A stretch of DNA of 64,000 nt from an uncultured Sphingomonas sp. (GTDB lineage: Bacteria; Pseudomonadota; Alphaproteobacteria; Sphingomonadales; Sphingomonadaceae). The stretch is from positions 30,762-94,761 of the forward strand of contig NZ_CAJYTI010000002.1 in assembly GCF_913777625.1 (NCBI RefSeq), read 5' to 3'. The translations under genes were made by a program, and so were the position numbers. The notes under the pieces were generated by a model. The model was not told the origin of the DNA and did no database searches. It saw nothing but the letters and a program-made list of their open reading frames with translations. This document shows positions 35,328 through 43,760 of the stretch, piece by piece; the first letter of the stretch is position 1; every line of letters starts with the position of its first letter.

Positions 35328-36698
35328 TCAGGCGGGCTGGGCGGGCAGCGGCCAGAGGATCAGCGTGATCCGGTCATGGCCGACCGCGATGTCGAGATGC
35401 TCGCCCGCCACCACGTTGATCGGCGCCGGGAAGCTGTGCAGCACCTGCAGCCAGCCGCCATCGGCATAGCCATCGGGGTGGTTGTCGAAGGTCACGCCTT
35501 CCCACAGATCGATGTGCATCCACTGGACGATGCCGATCGCCCGCCCGCTGGCGGTGACCGGGATGCGCAGCCGGGCGAGGGTGGCGTCGTGCTTCTTCTG
35601 GGTGAGGTCGAGGCGGACCAGTTCGACATCGTCGGACAGGCGCTGCCAGCCGGTCATCGTGCCGTGGATCGGCAGCCGCTGCGGCGCGAAGGCGGCGAAG
35701 GCGGAAAGGTCGAAGCCGGAAACCTCGCCGACAAAGGCATAGTCGGCCAGCGTGTCGCTCGCCACCAGGCACCCCATCGCGCTGGCGGCGTTGGGGATCA
35801 CCAGCGCATCGGGGGCGAGCAGGCGGCGATGCGCGTCCTCGAAGGTATCGAGCACCTTCTCGGTCAGCAGGTCGCTGGAGAGAATTTCGGAGACGAGGAT
35901 GTCGGCCGGGCCGTCCAGCTCCGCGCCGATCGCCAGTTCGGTCGAGGGCTTGGCGTGGACGGTGATGCGGTCTCTGTAGCCGTTCTGCGCGACGATCTGC
36001 TGCGCCATCTCGGCGATCAGCGGCTCCATCTCGCACGCCACCACACGCTCGGCACCGGCCCGCGCCGCCATCAGCGACAAGAGGCCGCTGCCCGCGCCGA
36101 TATCGAGCACGCGCGCGCCCGTGCCCTTGCGCGCGATCGCCGCCTGGATCGCAGCTTCGAACGCGTCGTTGCGCGGCGCGTCGTTCATCATCGGGATGTG
36201 CCAGAAGGGCACCGCGCCCGAGCCGAGCCGGCGGACCTGGTGGCGCAGGTGCAGATTGTCCGGCTGCAGCGCGAGCGCGCGGCGGAAGTGCTGGATCGCC
36301 TCGAGGTTGCGGCCGGCATCGGCGAGCACCACCGCGAGATTGCCGATCGCGATCGGATTGTCGGGATCGAGCGCGTTCGCCCGTTCCAGCGCGGCAATCG
36401 CCTCGTCCGTGCGATTGAGCCAGTGGAGCGTCAGCCCCTTTTCGTGGAGCGCCACCGCATCCTCGGGCGCGATCTCGAGCAGTTGGTCCCAGGCGACGAG
36501 CGCATCCTCGGCGCGGGAAAGGCGCCCGAGCAGCCCGGCGAGCAGCGGCAGCACCTCGGCCGCGCGATAGCCCTGCGCCAGTACCGCCCGGTAGCCCGTC
36601 TCGGCACCTTCCAGATCGCCCTGCTCGTGCAGCGCCATGGCCGCAGCCAGTGTCGCGCGCGCTTCGTCGAGCCGATGGGGAGAGGCGAGGTCGGTCAA
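35328..36698 (-). CDS. TPR protein fused to a PRMT-like SAM-dependent methyltransferase
   Basis: A 456-residue protein. Residues about 10-155 are tetratricopeptide repeats (for example AVALHEKGLTLHWLNRTDEAIAALERANALDPDNP). From about 165 onward is a class I methyltransferase: VLDIGAGSGLLSLMAARAGA (SAM motif I), ACEMEPLIAEMA, and ILVSEILSSDLLTEKVL, which resembles the double-E loop of protein arginine methyltransferase 7. It may methylate arginine or another residue on partners bound by the TPR part; bacterial members are little characterised. No signal peptide, so cytoplasmic. It stands alone as a transcription unit. Confidence 0.8.
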   Translation of the reverse strand: MTDLASPHRLDEARATLAAAMALHEQGDLEGAETGYRAVLAQGYRAAEVLPLLAGLLGRLSRAEDALVAWDQLLEIAPEDAVALHEKGLTLHWLNRTDEAIAALERANALDPDNPIAIGNLAVVLADAGRNLEAIQHFRRALALQPDNLHLRHQVRRLGSGAVPFWHIPMMNDAPRNDAFEAAIQAAIARKGTGARVLDIGAGSGLLSLMAARAGAERVVACEMEPLIAEMAQQIVAQNGYRDRITVHAKPSTELAIGAELDGPADILVSEILSSDLLTEKVLDTFEDAHRRLLAPDALVIPNAASAMGCLVASDTLADYAFVGEVSGFDLSAFAAFAPQRLPIHGTMTGWQRLSDDVELVRLDLTQKKHDATLARLRIPVTASGRAIGIVQWMHIDLWEGVTFDNHPDGYADGGWLQVLHSFPAPINVVAGEHLDIAVGHDRITLILWPLPAQPA

Positions 36699-36797
36699 GC
36701 GTCGGGTCCTTGGATTGTCGCAAAAGCGGCGAACTGTGCTCGATAGGCCAATCGCGGCCGGCAGCGATAGCCCCGTATCGTCGTCGCGGTGCGGCCG

Positions 36798-38342
36798 CTA
36801 CGGCGTGGCGATGGGGCGGGGTGGGGAGAGATGCGTGCCCAGCCACCGGGCCGCCGCGTCGGGGCTTTGCTTGTCGGTATCGCGATCGACCTGCAAATTG
36901 GCCTCGCGCATCCGCTCCACGGAAATCGCGCCGATCAGCGGGCGCAGGGCCGACTGGAAACGCTGGTCGTGGGCACGCGCGGGCGCGATCAGCAGGATCG
37001 CGTCGTAGCCGGGGATCGCACCCTTGGGATCCTTCAGCACCGCCAGCCCCTGCGCGGCGATGCGACCGTCCGAGGAGAAGGCGGGGATCACGTCGGCTGC
37101 GCCGCTGGCCAGCGCCCGGTACATGAAGGTCGGCTGATAGGGGTGCGCCTCGGCGAAGCGCAGGCCATAGGCCGCCTGTACCGCCTTCCATTCGGAGCGC
37201 TCGAGAAATTCGATGTCGGTGGCGAGCTTCAGCGACGGGGCTACCCCGGCGAGATCGGCGATGGTCGCGATGCCGCGGCGGCGGGCGTCGTCGCCGCGCA
37301 TCACGAAGGCATAGGCATTCTCGAAGCCGAGCGGCCCGAGCAGCGTGACGTTGCTGGTCCGCTTCGCCCAATCGGCGACGCCGCGGACGATCTCGGCGCG
37401 CGGCGGCACGTCGCTGCGGTGCATCTGGTTGGTCCAGATCGTGCCCGAATAGTCGACATAGACGTCGATCGCATTGCTTGCGAGCGCACCATAGGCGACG
37501 CCCGAGCCCAGCCCCTCGCGGTAGCGCACCGCATAGCCCGCCGCCTCCAGCCGCGCGCCGATCAGCCGGGCAAGGATATATTGCTCGGAAAAGCCCTTGG
37601 CGCCGATCGTCACCGTGCCGCGTGCGGCCGGCCAGGCAGGCGCGAGTGTCGCCATGCCGCCCGCGACGAGCAGTCCGAGGCTGAGCCACACCAACCCCCG
37701 GCGACGGCGCGCAATGCCCCATTCGGCGAGGCCCAGCAGCGCATCGACCGCCAGCGCGAGGGCAGCGGCGACGATGCAGCCCGCCAGCACCAGCGCCCAG
37801 TTCTGGGTCTGCAGCCCGGCGAAGATCAGGTCGCCCAGGCTCGGCTGGCCGACGGTGGTGGAGAGCGTGGCGGCGCCGATCGTCCATACCGCGGCGGTGC
37901 GGATGCCGGCCATCACCACCGGTGCGACCAGCGGTGCCTCGACCAGCCACAGCGTCTGCCACCGCGTCATGCCCACGCCGTCCGCCGCCTCCCGCACGGC
38001 GGGATCGAGCGTGGCGAGCCCGGTCACCGCGTTGCGCAGGATCGGCAGCAGCGCATAGAGGGTTAGCGCGAGCAGCGAGGGCAGGAAGCCCAGCGCCGGG
38101 ATGCCGCCGCCGACCAGCGTGGAAAGCGAGAGCAGCAACGGGTAGAACAGCGCCAGCAGCGCCAGGCTGGGGATGGTCTGGATCAGGCTCGCCAGACCCA
38201 GTGCCACCCGCGCCACGCCGCGATGGTGCGCCGAGAGCACCGCCAGCGGCAGGCTGATCGCGATGCCGAGCAGCAGCGCGGCCATGGCGAGCAGCAGGTG
38301 CTGCGCCAGCAATTCGGGCACGCGGGCAAAGGCAGCGGTCAT
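36798..38342 (-). CDS. ABC transporter permease fused to quaternary-amine-type substrate-binding domain
   Basis: A 514-residue protein. Residues 1-215 are a BPD-type permease with five or six helices (SLIQTIPSLALLALFYPLLL, DPAVREAADGVGMTRWQTLWLVEAPLV is the EAA loop). Residues about 235-505 are an OpuAC/ProX-type binding domain (TVTIGAKGFSEQYILARLI, DVYVDYSGTIWTNQM). Such fusions import glycine betaine, choline, carnitine or, in the EgtU group, ergothioneine; the ligand cannot be read here. The start overlaps the ATPase gene stop (ATGA). There is no separate soluble binding protein. Confidence 0.9.
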   Translation of the reverse strand: MTAAFARVPELLAQHLLLAMAALLLGIAISLPLAVLSAHHRGVARVALGLASLIQTIPSLALLALFYPLLLSLSTLVGGGIPALGFLPSLLALTLYALLPILRNAVTGLATLDPAVREAADGVGMTRWQTLWLVEAPLVAPVVMAGIRTAAVWTIGAATLSTTVGQPSLGDLIFAGLQTQNWALVLAGCIVAAALALAVDALLGLAEWGIARRRRGLVWLSLGLLVAGGMATLAPAWPAARGTVTIGAKGFSEQYILARLIGARLEAAGYAVRYREGLGSGVAYGALASNAIDVYVDYSGTIWTNQMHRSDVPPRAEIVRGVADWAKRTSNVTLLGPLGFENAYAFVMRGDDARRRGIATIADLAGVAPSLKLATDIEFLERSEWKAVQAAYGLRFAEAHPYQPTFMYRALASGAADVIPAFSSDGRIAAQGLAVLKDPKGAIPGYDAILLIAPARAHDQRFQSALRPLIGAISVERMREANLQVDRDTDKQSPDAAARWLGTHLSPPRPIATP

Positions 38343-39106
38343 CGGCCGAGCGCCGCCAGTCGCTCGGCCTGATCGCGCGGCACCGCGACCAGCGCATCGG
38401 CGGCGGCGCCGCCCTTGCCGGCGAGCAGCTCGCGCGGCGTCGCATCGCCGACGACGCGGCCCGCCTCCATCACCAGGACGCGATCGGCGAGCAGCAGCGC
38501 CTCCGCCATGTCGTGGGTCACCAGAATGGTGGTGAGCCCCATGTTTTCGTGCAGCCCCCGGATCGCCTTGCCCAGCGCATCGCGGGTCACCGGGTCCAGC
38601 GCGCCGAACGGTTCGTCCATCAGCAGCAATTTGGGGCCGGTGGCCAGTGCGCGGGCGACGCCGACGCGCTGGCGCTGCCCGCCCGACAGCGCATCGGGCG
38701 CGCGATCGGTCATCGTCTCCGGCAGATCGACCAGGCGGAGCAGTTCGGCGACGCGGGCCGCGCGGTCCCGCACCCCCGCCAGCTTGAGGCCGATCGCGAC
38801 ATTCTCGCCCACCGTGAGGTGCGGAAACAGCCCGACATTCTGGAAGACATAGCCGATCCGGCGGCGGAGCAGATGCGCCGGTTCGGCATCGACCGGGGCA
38901 CCGTCGATCGTCACGCGGCCTGCACTGGGTTCGACCAGCCGGTTGATCATCTTGAGCAGTGTCGACTTGCCCGAGCCGGAGGCCCCGACCAGCGCGACGA
39001 AGCTTCCGCCGGCAATCTCCAGCGAAACATCGTCCACCGCCCGCACGCCCTTCGCATAGGATTTGCCGACGCCTTCAAAGGCGATGCTGCGCAGGGGATC
39101 GGGCAT
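38339..39106 (-). CDS. ABC transporter ATPase of the quaternary-amine/osmoprotectant type
   Basis: A 255-residue nucleotide-binding subunit. Walker A is GASGSGKST, the Q-loop RRRIGYVFQNVGLFP, the signature LSGGQRQRVGVARAL, Walker B LLLMDEPFGALD and the switch His VTHDMAEAL. It lacks the C-terminal CBS domains found in OpuA/OpuC-type ATPases and ends soon after the core. It pairs with the permease-binding-protein fusion, whose start overlaps its stop. ATG at 39106 is the first that fits the family N-terminus; upstream open frame is a shadow. Confidence 0.92.
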   Translation of the reverse strand: MPDPLRSIAFEGVGKSYAKGVRAVDDVSLEIAGGSFVALVGASGSGKSTLLKMINRLVEPSAGRVTIDGAPVDAEPAHLLRRRIGYVFQNVGLFPHLTVGENVAIGLKLAGVRDRAARVAELLRLVDLPETMTDRAPDALSGGQRQRVGVARALATGPKLLLMDEPFGALDPVTRDALGKAIRGLHENMGLTTILVTHDMAEALLLADRVLVMEAGRVVGDATPRELLAGKGGAAADALVAVPRDQAERLAALGR

Positions 39107-39293
39107 TGCCGCGGTTGTGCGGAATGTGCCCGCAAAGGTCAAAGCCCTTGCGGCGTGCGACGACAGCTTCCGGAACGCTGTGTTTCCAGCCGCTGCTATT
39201 GCCTGGCGGCGGCGGCTGGGCGCAACAAAGGATCGTTGCGGCGCCGATTCGGCTAACGAGGGCGCAGGGATTTTTCGAAAAGCGAGGCGCAGA

Positions 39294-40568
39294 GTGGCGA
39301 AGCTCACCGAACGATATAACGGGATTGCGATCCTGCTGCACTGGGCGCTGGCCCTGTTGCTGCTCTTCCAGCTCGGCCTCGGCTGGTCGCTGGAGGATCT
39401 GCCCAATTCCACCCGCTTCATCGCCTTCCAGTTCCACAAGTCGGTGGGCATTCTGATCCTCGTGCTGTCGCTCGCGCGGTTGCTGGTGCGGCTGGCGGTG
39501 CCACGCCCGGCGGCGGCAGACGGCCCCGCGCCGGTGAAGCTGCTCGCGAGCGCGGTGCACTGGCTGCTCTACGGCGTGATGATCCTGGGGCCGCTGACCG
39601 GCTGGATCATCGTCTCGACCGCGCGGGTGAAATTGCCGACGCTGCTGTTCGGGCTGGTGCCGCTGCCGCATCTGCCGGTGAGCGCGGCGCTCAACGTGCC
39701 CGCGGAGAGAATCCATGGCCTGATCGGCTTGCTGCTCGCCGGGCTGTTCGTGCTGCACGTCGCGGGGGCGCTGCGGCACCATCTGCTGCGCGACGATCTG
39801 ATCGCGCGGATGATGCCGGCGGCGGTCGGCCGTCGCCCGGCGCTGTCGATCGCGGTGGTGGTGGCGCTCGCCGCCTGCGTCGCGGCGTTCCTCACCGGCT
39901 CATGGCGCTATCGCGGCCATGCCGAGGCGCCGCTGCCGTCGCAGCCGCTGCCCAGCCCGGTCTCGACTCCCGACGTGCCGCTCGCCCCCGCAGCGCCGAC
40001 TCCGGCGCCGGAGGCGTCGGCCAGCCCGGCACCGAGCCCGTCGCCCTCGGCTTCGGCGACCAGCGCAGCCGTACCGGTGCGCAGCTGGAAGCTGGCTCCG
40101 GGCGGCTCGCTCGGCTTCCACACCGTCTATAGCGGCGAGCCGATCAACGGCCGCTTCACCCGCTGGACTGCCGATATCCAGTTCAGCCCCGACGACCTCG
40201 CCCATTCGAAGATCGCGGTCGATGTCGACCTTGCCTCGGTCAGCAGCGGCGATTCGGAGCGCGACGATACGCTGAAGGGCGACGATTTCTTCGGGATCGG
40301 CGCGCATCCCAAGGCGCATTTCGCTGCCACCCGCATCCGCAAGCAGGGCAATGGCTATGTCGCCGACGGCACGCTCGATCTGGCGGGTGCCAGCAAGCCG
40401 GTGCCGGTGAGCTTCACGCTCAAGATCGACGGCAACCACGCCCAGGCCAGCGGCACTGCGACCGTGAAGCGCCTGAGCTTCGGCGTCGGCAAGGGGCAGT
40501 GGAGCGACGCGAGCACGATCCCGGACGGCATCGCCGTCAGCTTCCGCTTCGCCGCCGACGCGAAGTGA
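39294..40568 (+). CDS. Cytochrome b561 fused to a YceI-like domain
   Basis: A 424-residue membrane protein. Residues 1-190 are a four-helix cytochrome b561 domain (YNGIAILLHWALALLLL, FQFHKSVGILIL, HGLIGLLLAGLFVLHV carry the haem-ligand histidines). A further helix follows near 185-200, then a Pro/Ala/Ser linker to about 265, and residues about 270-424 are a YceI lipocalin-like isoprenoid-binding domain (FHTVYSGEPINGRFTRW). In Escherichia coli the two parts are separate adjacent genes (yceJ, yceI); here they are one chain. It may pass electrons to or from a bound quinone. GTG at 39294 is the likely start; the ribosome-binding site is weak. Confidence 0.85.
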   Translation: MAKLTERYNGIAILLHWALALLLLFQLGLGWSLEDLPNSTRFIAFQFHKSVGILILVLSLARLLVRLAVPRPAAADGPAPVKLLASAVHWLLYGVMILGPLTGWIIVSTARVKLPTLLFGLVPLPHLPVSAALNVPAERIHGLIGLLLAGLFVLHVAGALRHHLLRDDLIARMMPAAVGRRPALSIAVVVALAACVAAFLTGSWRYRGHAEAPLPSQPLPSPVSTPDVPLAPAAPTPAPEASASPAPSPSPSASATSAAVPVRSWKLAPGGSLGFHTVYSGEPINGRFTRWTADIQFSPDDLAHSKIAVDVDLASVSSGDSERDDTLKGDDFFGIGAHPKAHFAATRIRKQGNGYVADGTLDLAGASKPVPVSFTLKIDGNHAQASGTATVKRLSFGVGKGQWSDASTIPDGIAVSFRFAADAK

Positions 40569-40978
40569 CGCACCTCCTCGAAGCGACCGCCGCCGATCGT
40601 TCGGCGGTGGTCGCCTTGTGGCAGGCGGCCGGCCTCACCCGGCCGTGGAACGACCCCGGTGCGGATTTCGACCGGGCGGTGGCGGGCGCGACCTCGACCA
40701 TCCTGCTGCTCCGCGACGGCGAGACGCTGCTCGGCAGCGCGATGGTCGGCGATGACGGGCATCGCGGCTGGATCTATTATCTTGCGGTGGCCGAGGCGGC
40801 GCGCGGGCAGGGGCATGGCCGCGCGCTGATGGCGGCGGCCGAAAGCTGGCTGCGCGCGCGGGGCTGCCCCAAGCTCCAGCTGATGGTCCGCGAAGGCAAT
40901 GCTGCGGCGATCGGTTTCTACCGCGCGCTGGGACTGGAGCCTCAGCCGGTTGTGACGCTCGGCCGTTTCCTCCACTAG
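40565..40978 (+). CDS. GNAT-family N-acetyltransferase
   Basis: A 137-residue protein with the GNAT fold: GWIYYLAVAEAARGQGHGRALMAAAESWL carries the acetyl-CoA-binding R/Q-x-x-G-x-G/A loop, and LQLMVREGNAAAIGFYRALGL is the typical C-terminal strand-helix. It resembles YpeA-type acetyltransferases. The substrate is unknown. GTG at 40565 overlaps the stop of the b561-YceI gene (GTGA), and the ArsC-like gene follows eight bases on, so the three form an operon. Confidence 0.88.
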   Translation: MTHLLEATAADRSAVVALWQAAGLTRPWNDPGADFDRAVAGATSTILLLRDGETLLGSAMVGDDGHRGWIYYLAVAEAARGQGHGRALMAAAESWLRARGCPKLQLMVREGNAAAIGFYRALGLEPQPVVTLGRFLH

Positions 40979-40985
40979 GGGCGGC

Positions 40986-41333
40986 ATGACGATAGCGCTC
41001 TACGGCATCAAGAACTGCGACACGATGAAGAAGGCCCGGGCCTGGCTCGACGCCAATGCGGTCGCCTATGTGTTCCATGACTATAAGGCGGAAGGCGTCG
41101 ATCCGGCGCGGCTCGCGCGCTGGGTCGAAGCAGAAGGCTGGGAACCGCTGCTCAATCGTGCCGGCACCACCTTCCGCAAGCTGCCCGATGCCGACAAGGT
41201 CGATCTCGATTCGGCCAAGGCAAGCGCGCTGATGATCGCGCAGCCTTCGATGATCAAACGGCCGGTGCTGGAATATCCGGGCGGAATTCTGATCGGATTC
41301 GCGGTGGAACGCTACGCCCGCGCGTTGCTCTGA
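40986..41333 (+). CDS. ArsC/Spx-family protein (YffB-like)
   Basis: A 115-residue thioredoxin-fold protein starting ALYGIKNCDTMKKARAWL. The single N-terminal Cys in KNCDT matches YffB-type members of the ArsC family rather than arsenate reductases proper, and no ars genes are nearby. RPVLEYPGGILIGF is the conserved C-terminal segment. The precise role of YffB proteins is not settled; a glutathione-dependent thiol reductase has been proposed. Confidence 0.85.
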   Translation: MTIALYGIKNCDTMKKARAWLDANAVAYVFHDYKAEGVDPARLARWVEAEGWEPLLNRAGTTFRKLPDADKVDLDSAKASALMIAQPSMIKRPVLEYPGGILIGFAVERYARALL

Positions 41334-41417
41334 GGGTGATATTTCCGCGACTTCGTGGTCTAAGCTCCGTGTTTATCCTAGATTAACATTGTAACAGACG
41401 CGGAATATTGGGGTCGC

Positions 41418-41849
41418 ATGGCATCCTACATTCGACAACGACCGGCCAGCTGGTTCCGGACCGTCGCGACGATGCTCCTCCTGTGGGGGCTGCTCGGCTG
41501 CCTTATTTTCTATTCCCATGCCACCCTCTCGCCCCAGCGCGCGAGTGAGCTCGCCTTCTGGAATTGGGAATATTATCAGGCGGTTCCCCGCTGGTTCCTG
41601 GTCGATTACGCGATCGGCGTCGGCGCCAGCCTGCTCGGGTCGCTGGCGATGCTGCGCCGCTCGCGCAAGGCGAACATTCTCTACGTCGTGTCGCTCGCGG
41701 CGGTGATCGTGCAGTTCGGCTATCTGTTCGCGACCGGCATGGTGTCCGGTCCGGTTCAGGCGTTCGTGATTCCGGCGTTCATCCTGGGCGTGGCGATCTT
41801 CCAGATCTGGCTCGCCGGCATGGCGACGCGGCGCGGCTGGATCCGCTGA
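41418..41849 (+). CDS. Small four-helix membrane protein of unknown function
   Basis: A 143-residue protein with four hydrophobic segments (TVATMLLLWGLLGCLIFY; YAIGVGASLLGSLAML; ILYVVSLAAVIVQFGYLF; AFVIPAFILGVAIFQIWLAG). A short polar N-terminus (MASYIRQRPASWF) precedes the first. I do not recognise a characterised family. It stands alone, 84 bases downstream of the ArsC-like gene and followed by a hairpin-repeat pair. Confidence 0.75.
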   Translation: MASYIRQRPASWFRTVATMLLLWGLLGCLIFYSHATLSPQRASELAFWNWEYYQAVPRWFLVDYAIGVGASLLGSLAMLRRSRKANILYVVSLAAVIVQFGYLFATGMVSGPVQAFVIPAFILGVAIFQIWLAGMATRRGWIR

Positions 41850-41903
41850 TAGCGTAGATCCTCCCCTGCGAGGGCAGGGCATAGCAGCTGGGCAAAACAC
41901 CGC

Positions 41904-41999
41904 GTCATCCCCGCGAAGGCGGGGATCCATTGACGCTGACGCGGCGGTTCTTTCCCCAAGCGTCGAGGGCAATGAATTCCCGCCTTCGCGGGAATGACG
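41904..41999. repeat. Inverted pair of REP hairpins (REPIN-like)
   Basis: Hairpin CCCCGC-GAAG-GCGGGG (41909-41924) and hairpin TTCCCGC-CTTC-GCGGGAA (41977-41994) face each other, flanked by CGTCAT and ATGACG. The arrangement is that of paired repetitive extragenic palindromes. Confidence 0.75.
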
Positions 42000-42112
42000 A
42001 TGGGTTTTCGAGATGCCGCCGACCCTCGGCTTCATATGGATAGCCCTGCCGGCACGGGCGGGATTTCCTGCAGCACTGGCGGCGGCGGCCGCGAGCCGCT
42101 AGACCCCGCGCC

Positions 42113-42973
42113 ATGTCGCATCAGCTCACCCTCGATACCGCCACCAGCCGCGCCAACCCCACGCCCGCGCCGATGAAGCGCGTCACCGTGCCGGCGATCC
42201 GCAAGCGCAAGGGCGGCGAGCCGCTGGTGATGCTCACCGCCTACACGGTCCGGATGGCGCAGCTGATGGACGAGCAGTGCGACATGCTGCTGGTCGGCGA
42301 CAGCCTCGGCCAGGTGATCTACGGCCTGCCGTCCACCGTGCCGGTCACGCTCGAGATGATGGCGGCGCACGGCGCTGCGGTAGTGCGCGGCAGCTACCAC
42401 GCGCTGGTGGTGATCGACATGCCGTTCGGCAGCTACGAATCCTCGCCGCAACAGGCGTTCGAGAGCGCCGCGCGGCTGCTCAAGGAAACCGGCGCGGCGG
42501 CGGTGAAGCTCGAAGGCGGCGCGGCGATGGCGCCGACGGTCCAGTTCCTCAACGAGCGCGGCATTCCGGTGATCGGCCATATCGGGCTCACCCCGCAGGC
42601 GATCAACGTGCTTGGCGGCTATGGCGCGCGCGGTCGCAGCGATGCCGAGCGCGCAAAGCTGGTCGGCGACGCGGTGGCGATGGACGCGGCCGGCGCCTTC
42701 GCGATCGTCGTCGAGGGCGTGGTCGAGCCGATCGCGGTGGAGATCACGAGCAAGGTCCAATGCCCCACCATCGGCATCGGCGCCTCGGCCCAGTGCGATG
42801 GCCAGGTGCTCGTCGCCGAGGACATGCTCGGCCTGTTCGAGCGCACGCCCCGCTTCGTGAAGCGCTATGACGACATGGCCGGCCGCATTTCCGCCGCGGT
42901 TGAAACCTATGCCGCCGAGGTACGGGCCCGGGTCTTTCCGGGACCGGATCAGGTCTATGCGCCGAAGGACTGA
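42113..42973 (+). CDS. panB: 3-methyl-2-oxobutanoate hydroxymethyltransferase
   Basis: A 286-residue TIM-barrel enzyme. The sequence shows [17 protein letters not shown], the metal-binding [33 protein letters not shown] and GHIGLTPQ, all PanB landmarks, and [15 protein letters not shown] near the end. It transfers a hydroxymethyl group from methylenetetrahydrofolate to 2-oxoisovalerate, giving ketopantoate for pantothenate and CoA. No panC is adjacent. The first 20 residues form a Thr/Pro-rich extension before the family start. Confidence 0.97.
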   Translation: MSHQLTLDTATSRANPTPAPMKRVTVPAIRKRKGGEPLVMLTAYTVRMAQLMDEQCDMLLVGDSLGQVIYGLPSTVPVTLEMMAAHGAAVVRGSYHALVVIDMPFGSYESSPQQAFESAARLLKETGAAAVKLEGGAAMAPTVQFLNERGIPVIGHIGLTPQAINVLGGYGARGRSDAERAKLVGDAVAMDAAGAFAIVVEGVVEPIAVEITSKVQCPTIGIGASAQCDGQVLVAEDMLGLFERTPRFVKRYDDMAGRISAAVETYAAEVRARVFPGPDQVYAPKD

Positions 42974-43046
42974 CGGAGTAGGGCGATTTGCGTTCACGGC
43001 ACGCGGCGCTAAGGTCCGCGGCCGCATCAGACCCATGGAGTAGATT

Positions 43047-43760
43047 TTGGCGCTTCCTCCTTCCGGTACCACCGACGAGGCCTTTCTTCGCGAAGTCGAC
43101 GAGGAATATCGTCGTGACCAGCTGATCCGCGCCGGCCGTCGCTATGGCGTGTGGGTCGCGGCCGGCGTCGTCCTGTTCCTGATCGCGGTCGCCGGCTGGC
43201 TCTATTACGACCACACCCAGCGCACCGCCGCCGAGGCGCGGGGCGAGGAATATGACGCCGCCCTCCAGCTCGCCGCGCAGAACCAGGCCGCCCAGGCGAC
43301 GCCGGCGCTCGACAAGCTGGCGCAGGGCGAGGACGGCTATGCCGCAATGGCGCGCTTCACCGAGGGCAATCTGCTGTTCCAGCGCGGCGACAAGAAGGGC
43401 GCAGCGGCCAAGTTCGCCAGCGTGGTGACCGATGCCAAGCTCGCCCAGCCGTTCCGCGACGTGGCGCTGGTGCGCCAGACCCAGGCCGAGTTCGACACGC
43501 TCAAGCCGCAGGACGTGATCCAGCGCCTCGGCACCTTCGCCAACCCCGATTCGCCCTGGTTCGGTTCGGCCGGCGAGATGGTGGCGGCCGCCTATCTGAA
43601 ATCGGGCAAGCGCGCCGAGGCCGCGAAGCTCTATCGCCAGCTGAGCGAGGCGGGGACCCGCGTGCCGGATTCGATCCGCGAACGCACCGCCGAACTCGCC
43701 AAGACGCTCTCGGTCGCCCCGACGACGACCGCCCAGACCCAGGAAAAGCAAGCTAAATGA
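43047..43760 (+). CDS. YfgM-like tetratricopeptide membrane protein
   Basis: A 237-residue protein. A short cytoplasmic, acidic N-terminus (DEAFLREVDEEYRRDQ) precedes one transmembrane helix (VWVAAGVVLFLIAVAGWLYY), and TPR-like helices follow in the periplasm. This is the pattern of YfgM, an ancillary chaperone at the Sec/BAM interface. TTG at 43047 is the start, with GGAG six bases upstream. The stop overlaps the bamB start (ATGA), matching the conserved yfgM-bamB-der order. Confidence 0.85.
   Translation: MALPPSGTTDEAFLREVDEEYRRDQLIRAGRRYGVWVAAGVVLFLIAVAGWLYYDHTQRTAAEARGEEYDAALQLAAQNQAAQATPALDKLAQGEDGYAAMARFTEGNLLFQRGDKKGAAAKFASVVTDAKLAQPFRDVALVRQTQAEFDTLKPQDVIQRLGTFANPDSPWFGSAGEMVAAAYLKSGKRAEAAKLYRQLSEAGTRVPDSIRERTAELAKTLSVAPTTTAQTQEKQAK

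Noticed and set aside
41901..42000. CRISPR repeat
   Set aside because: Only two arms in inverted orientation with hairpin form; no regular direct repeats or spacers, and no cas genes.
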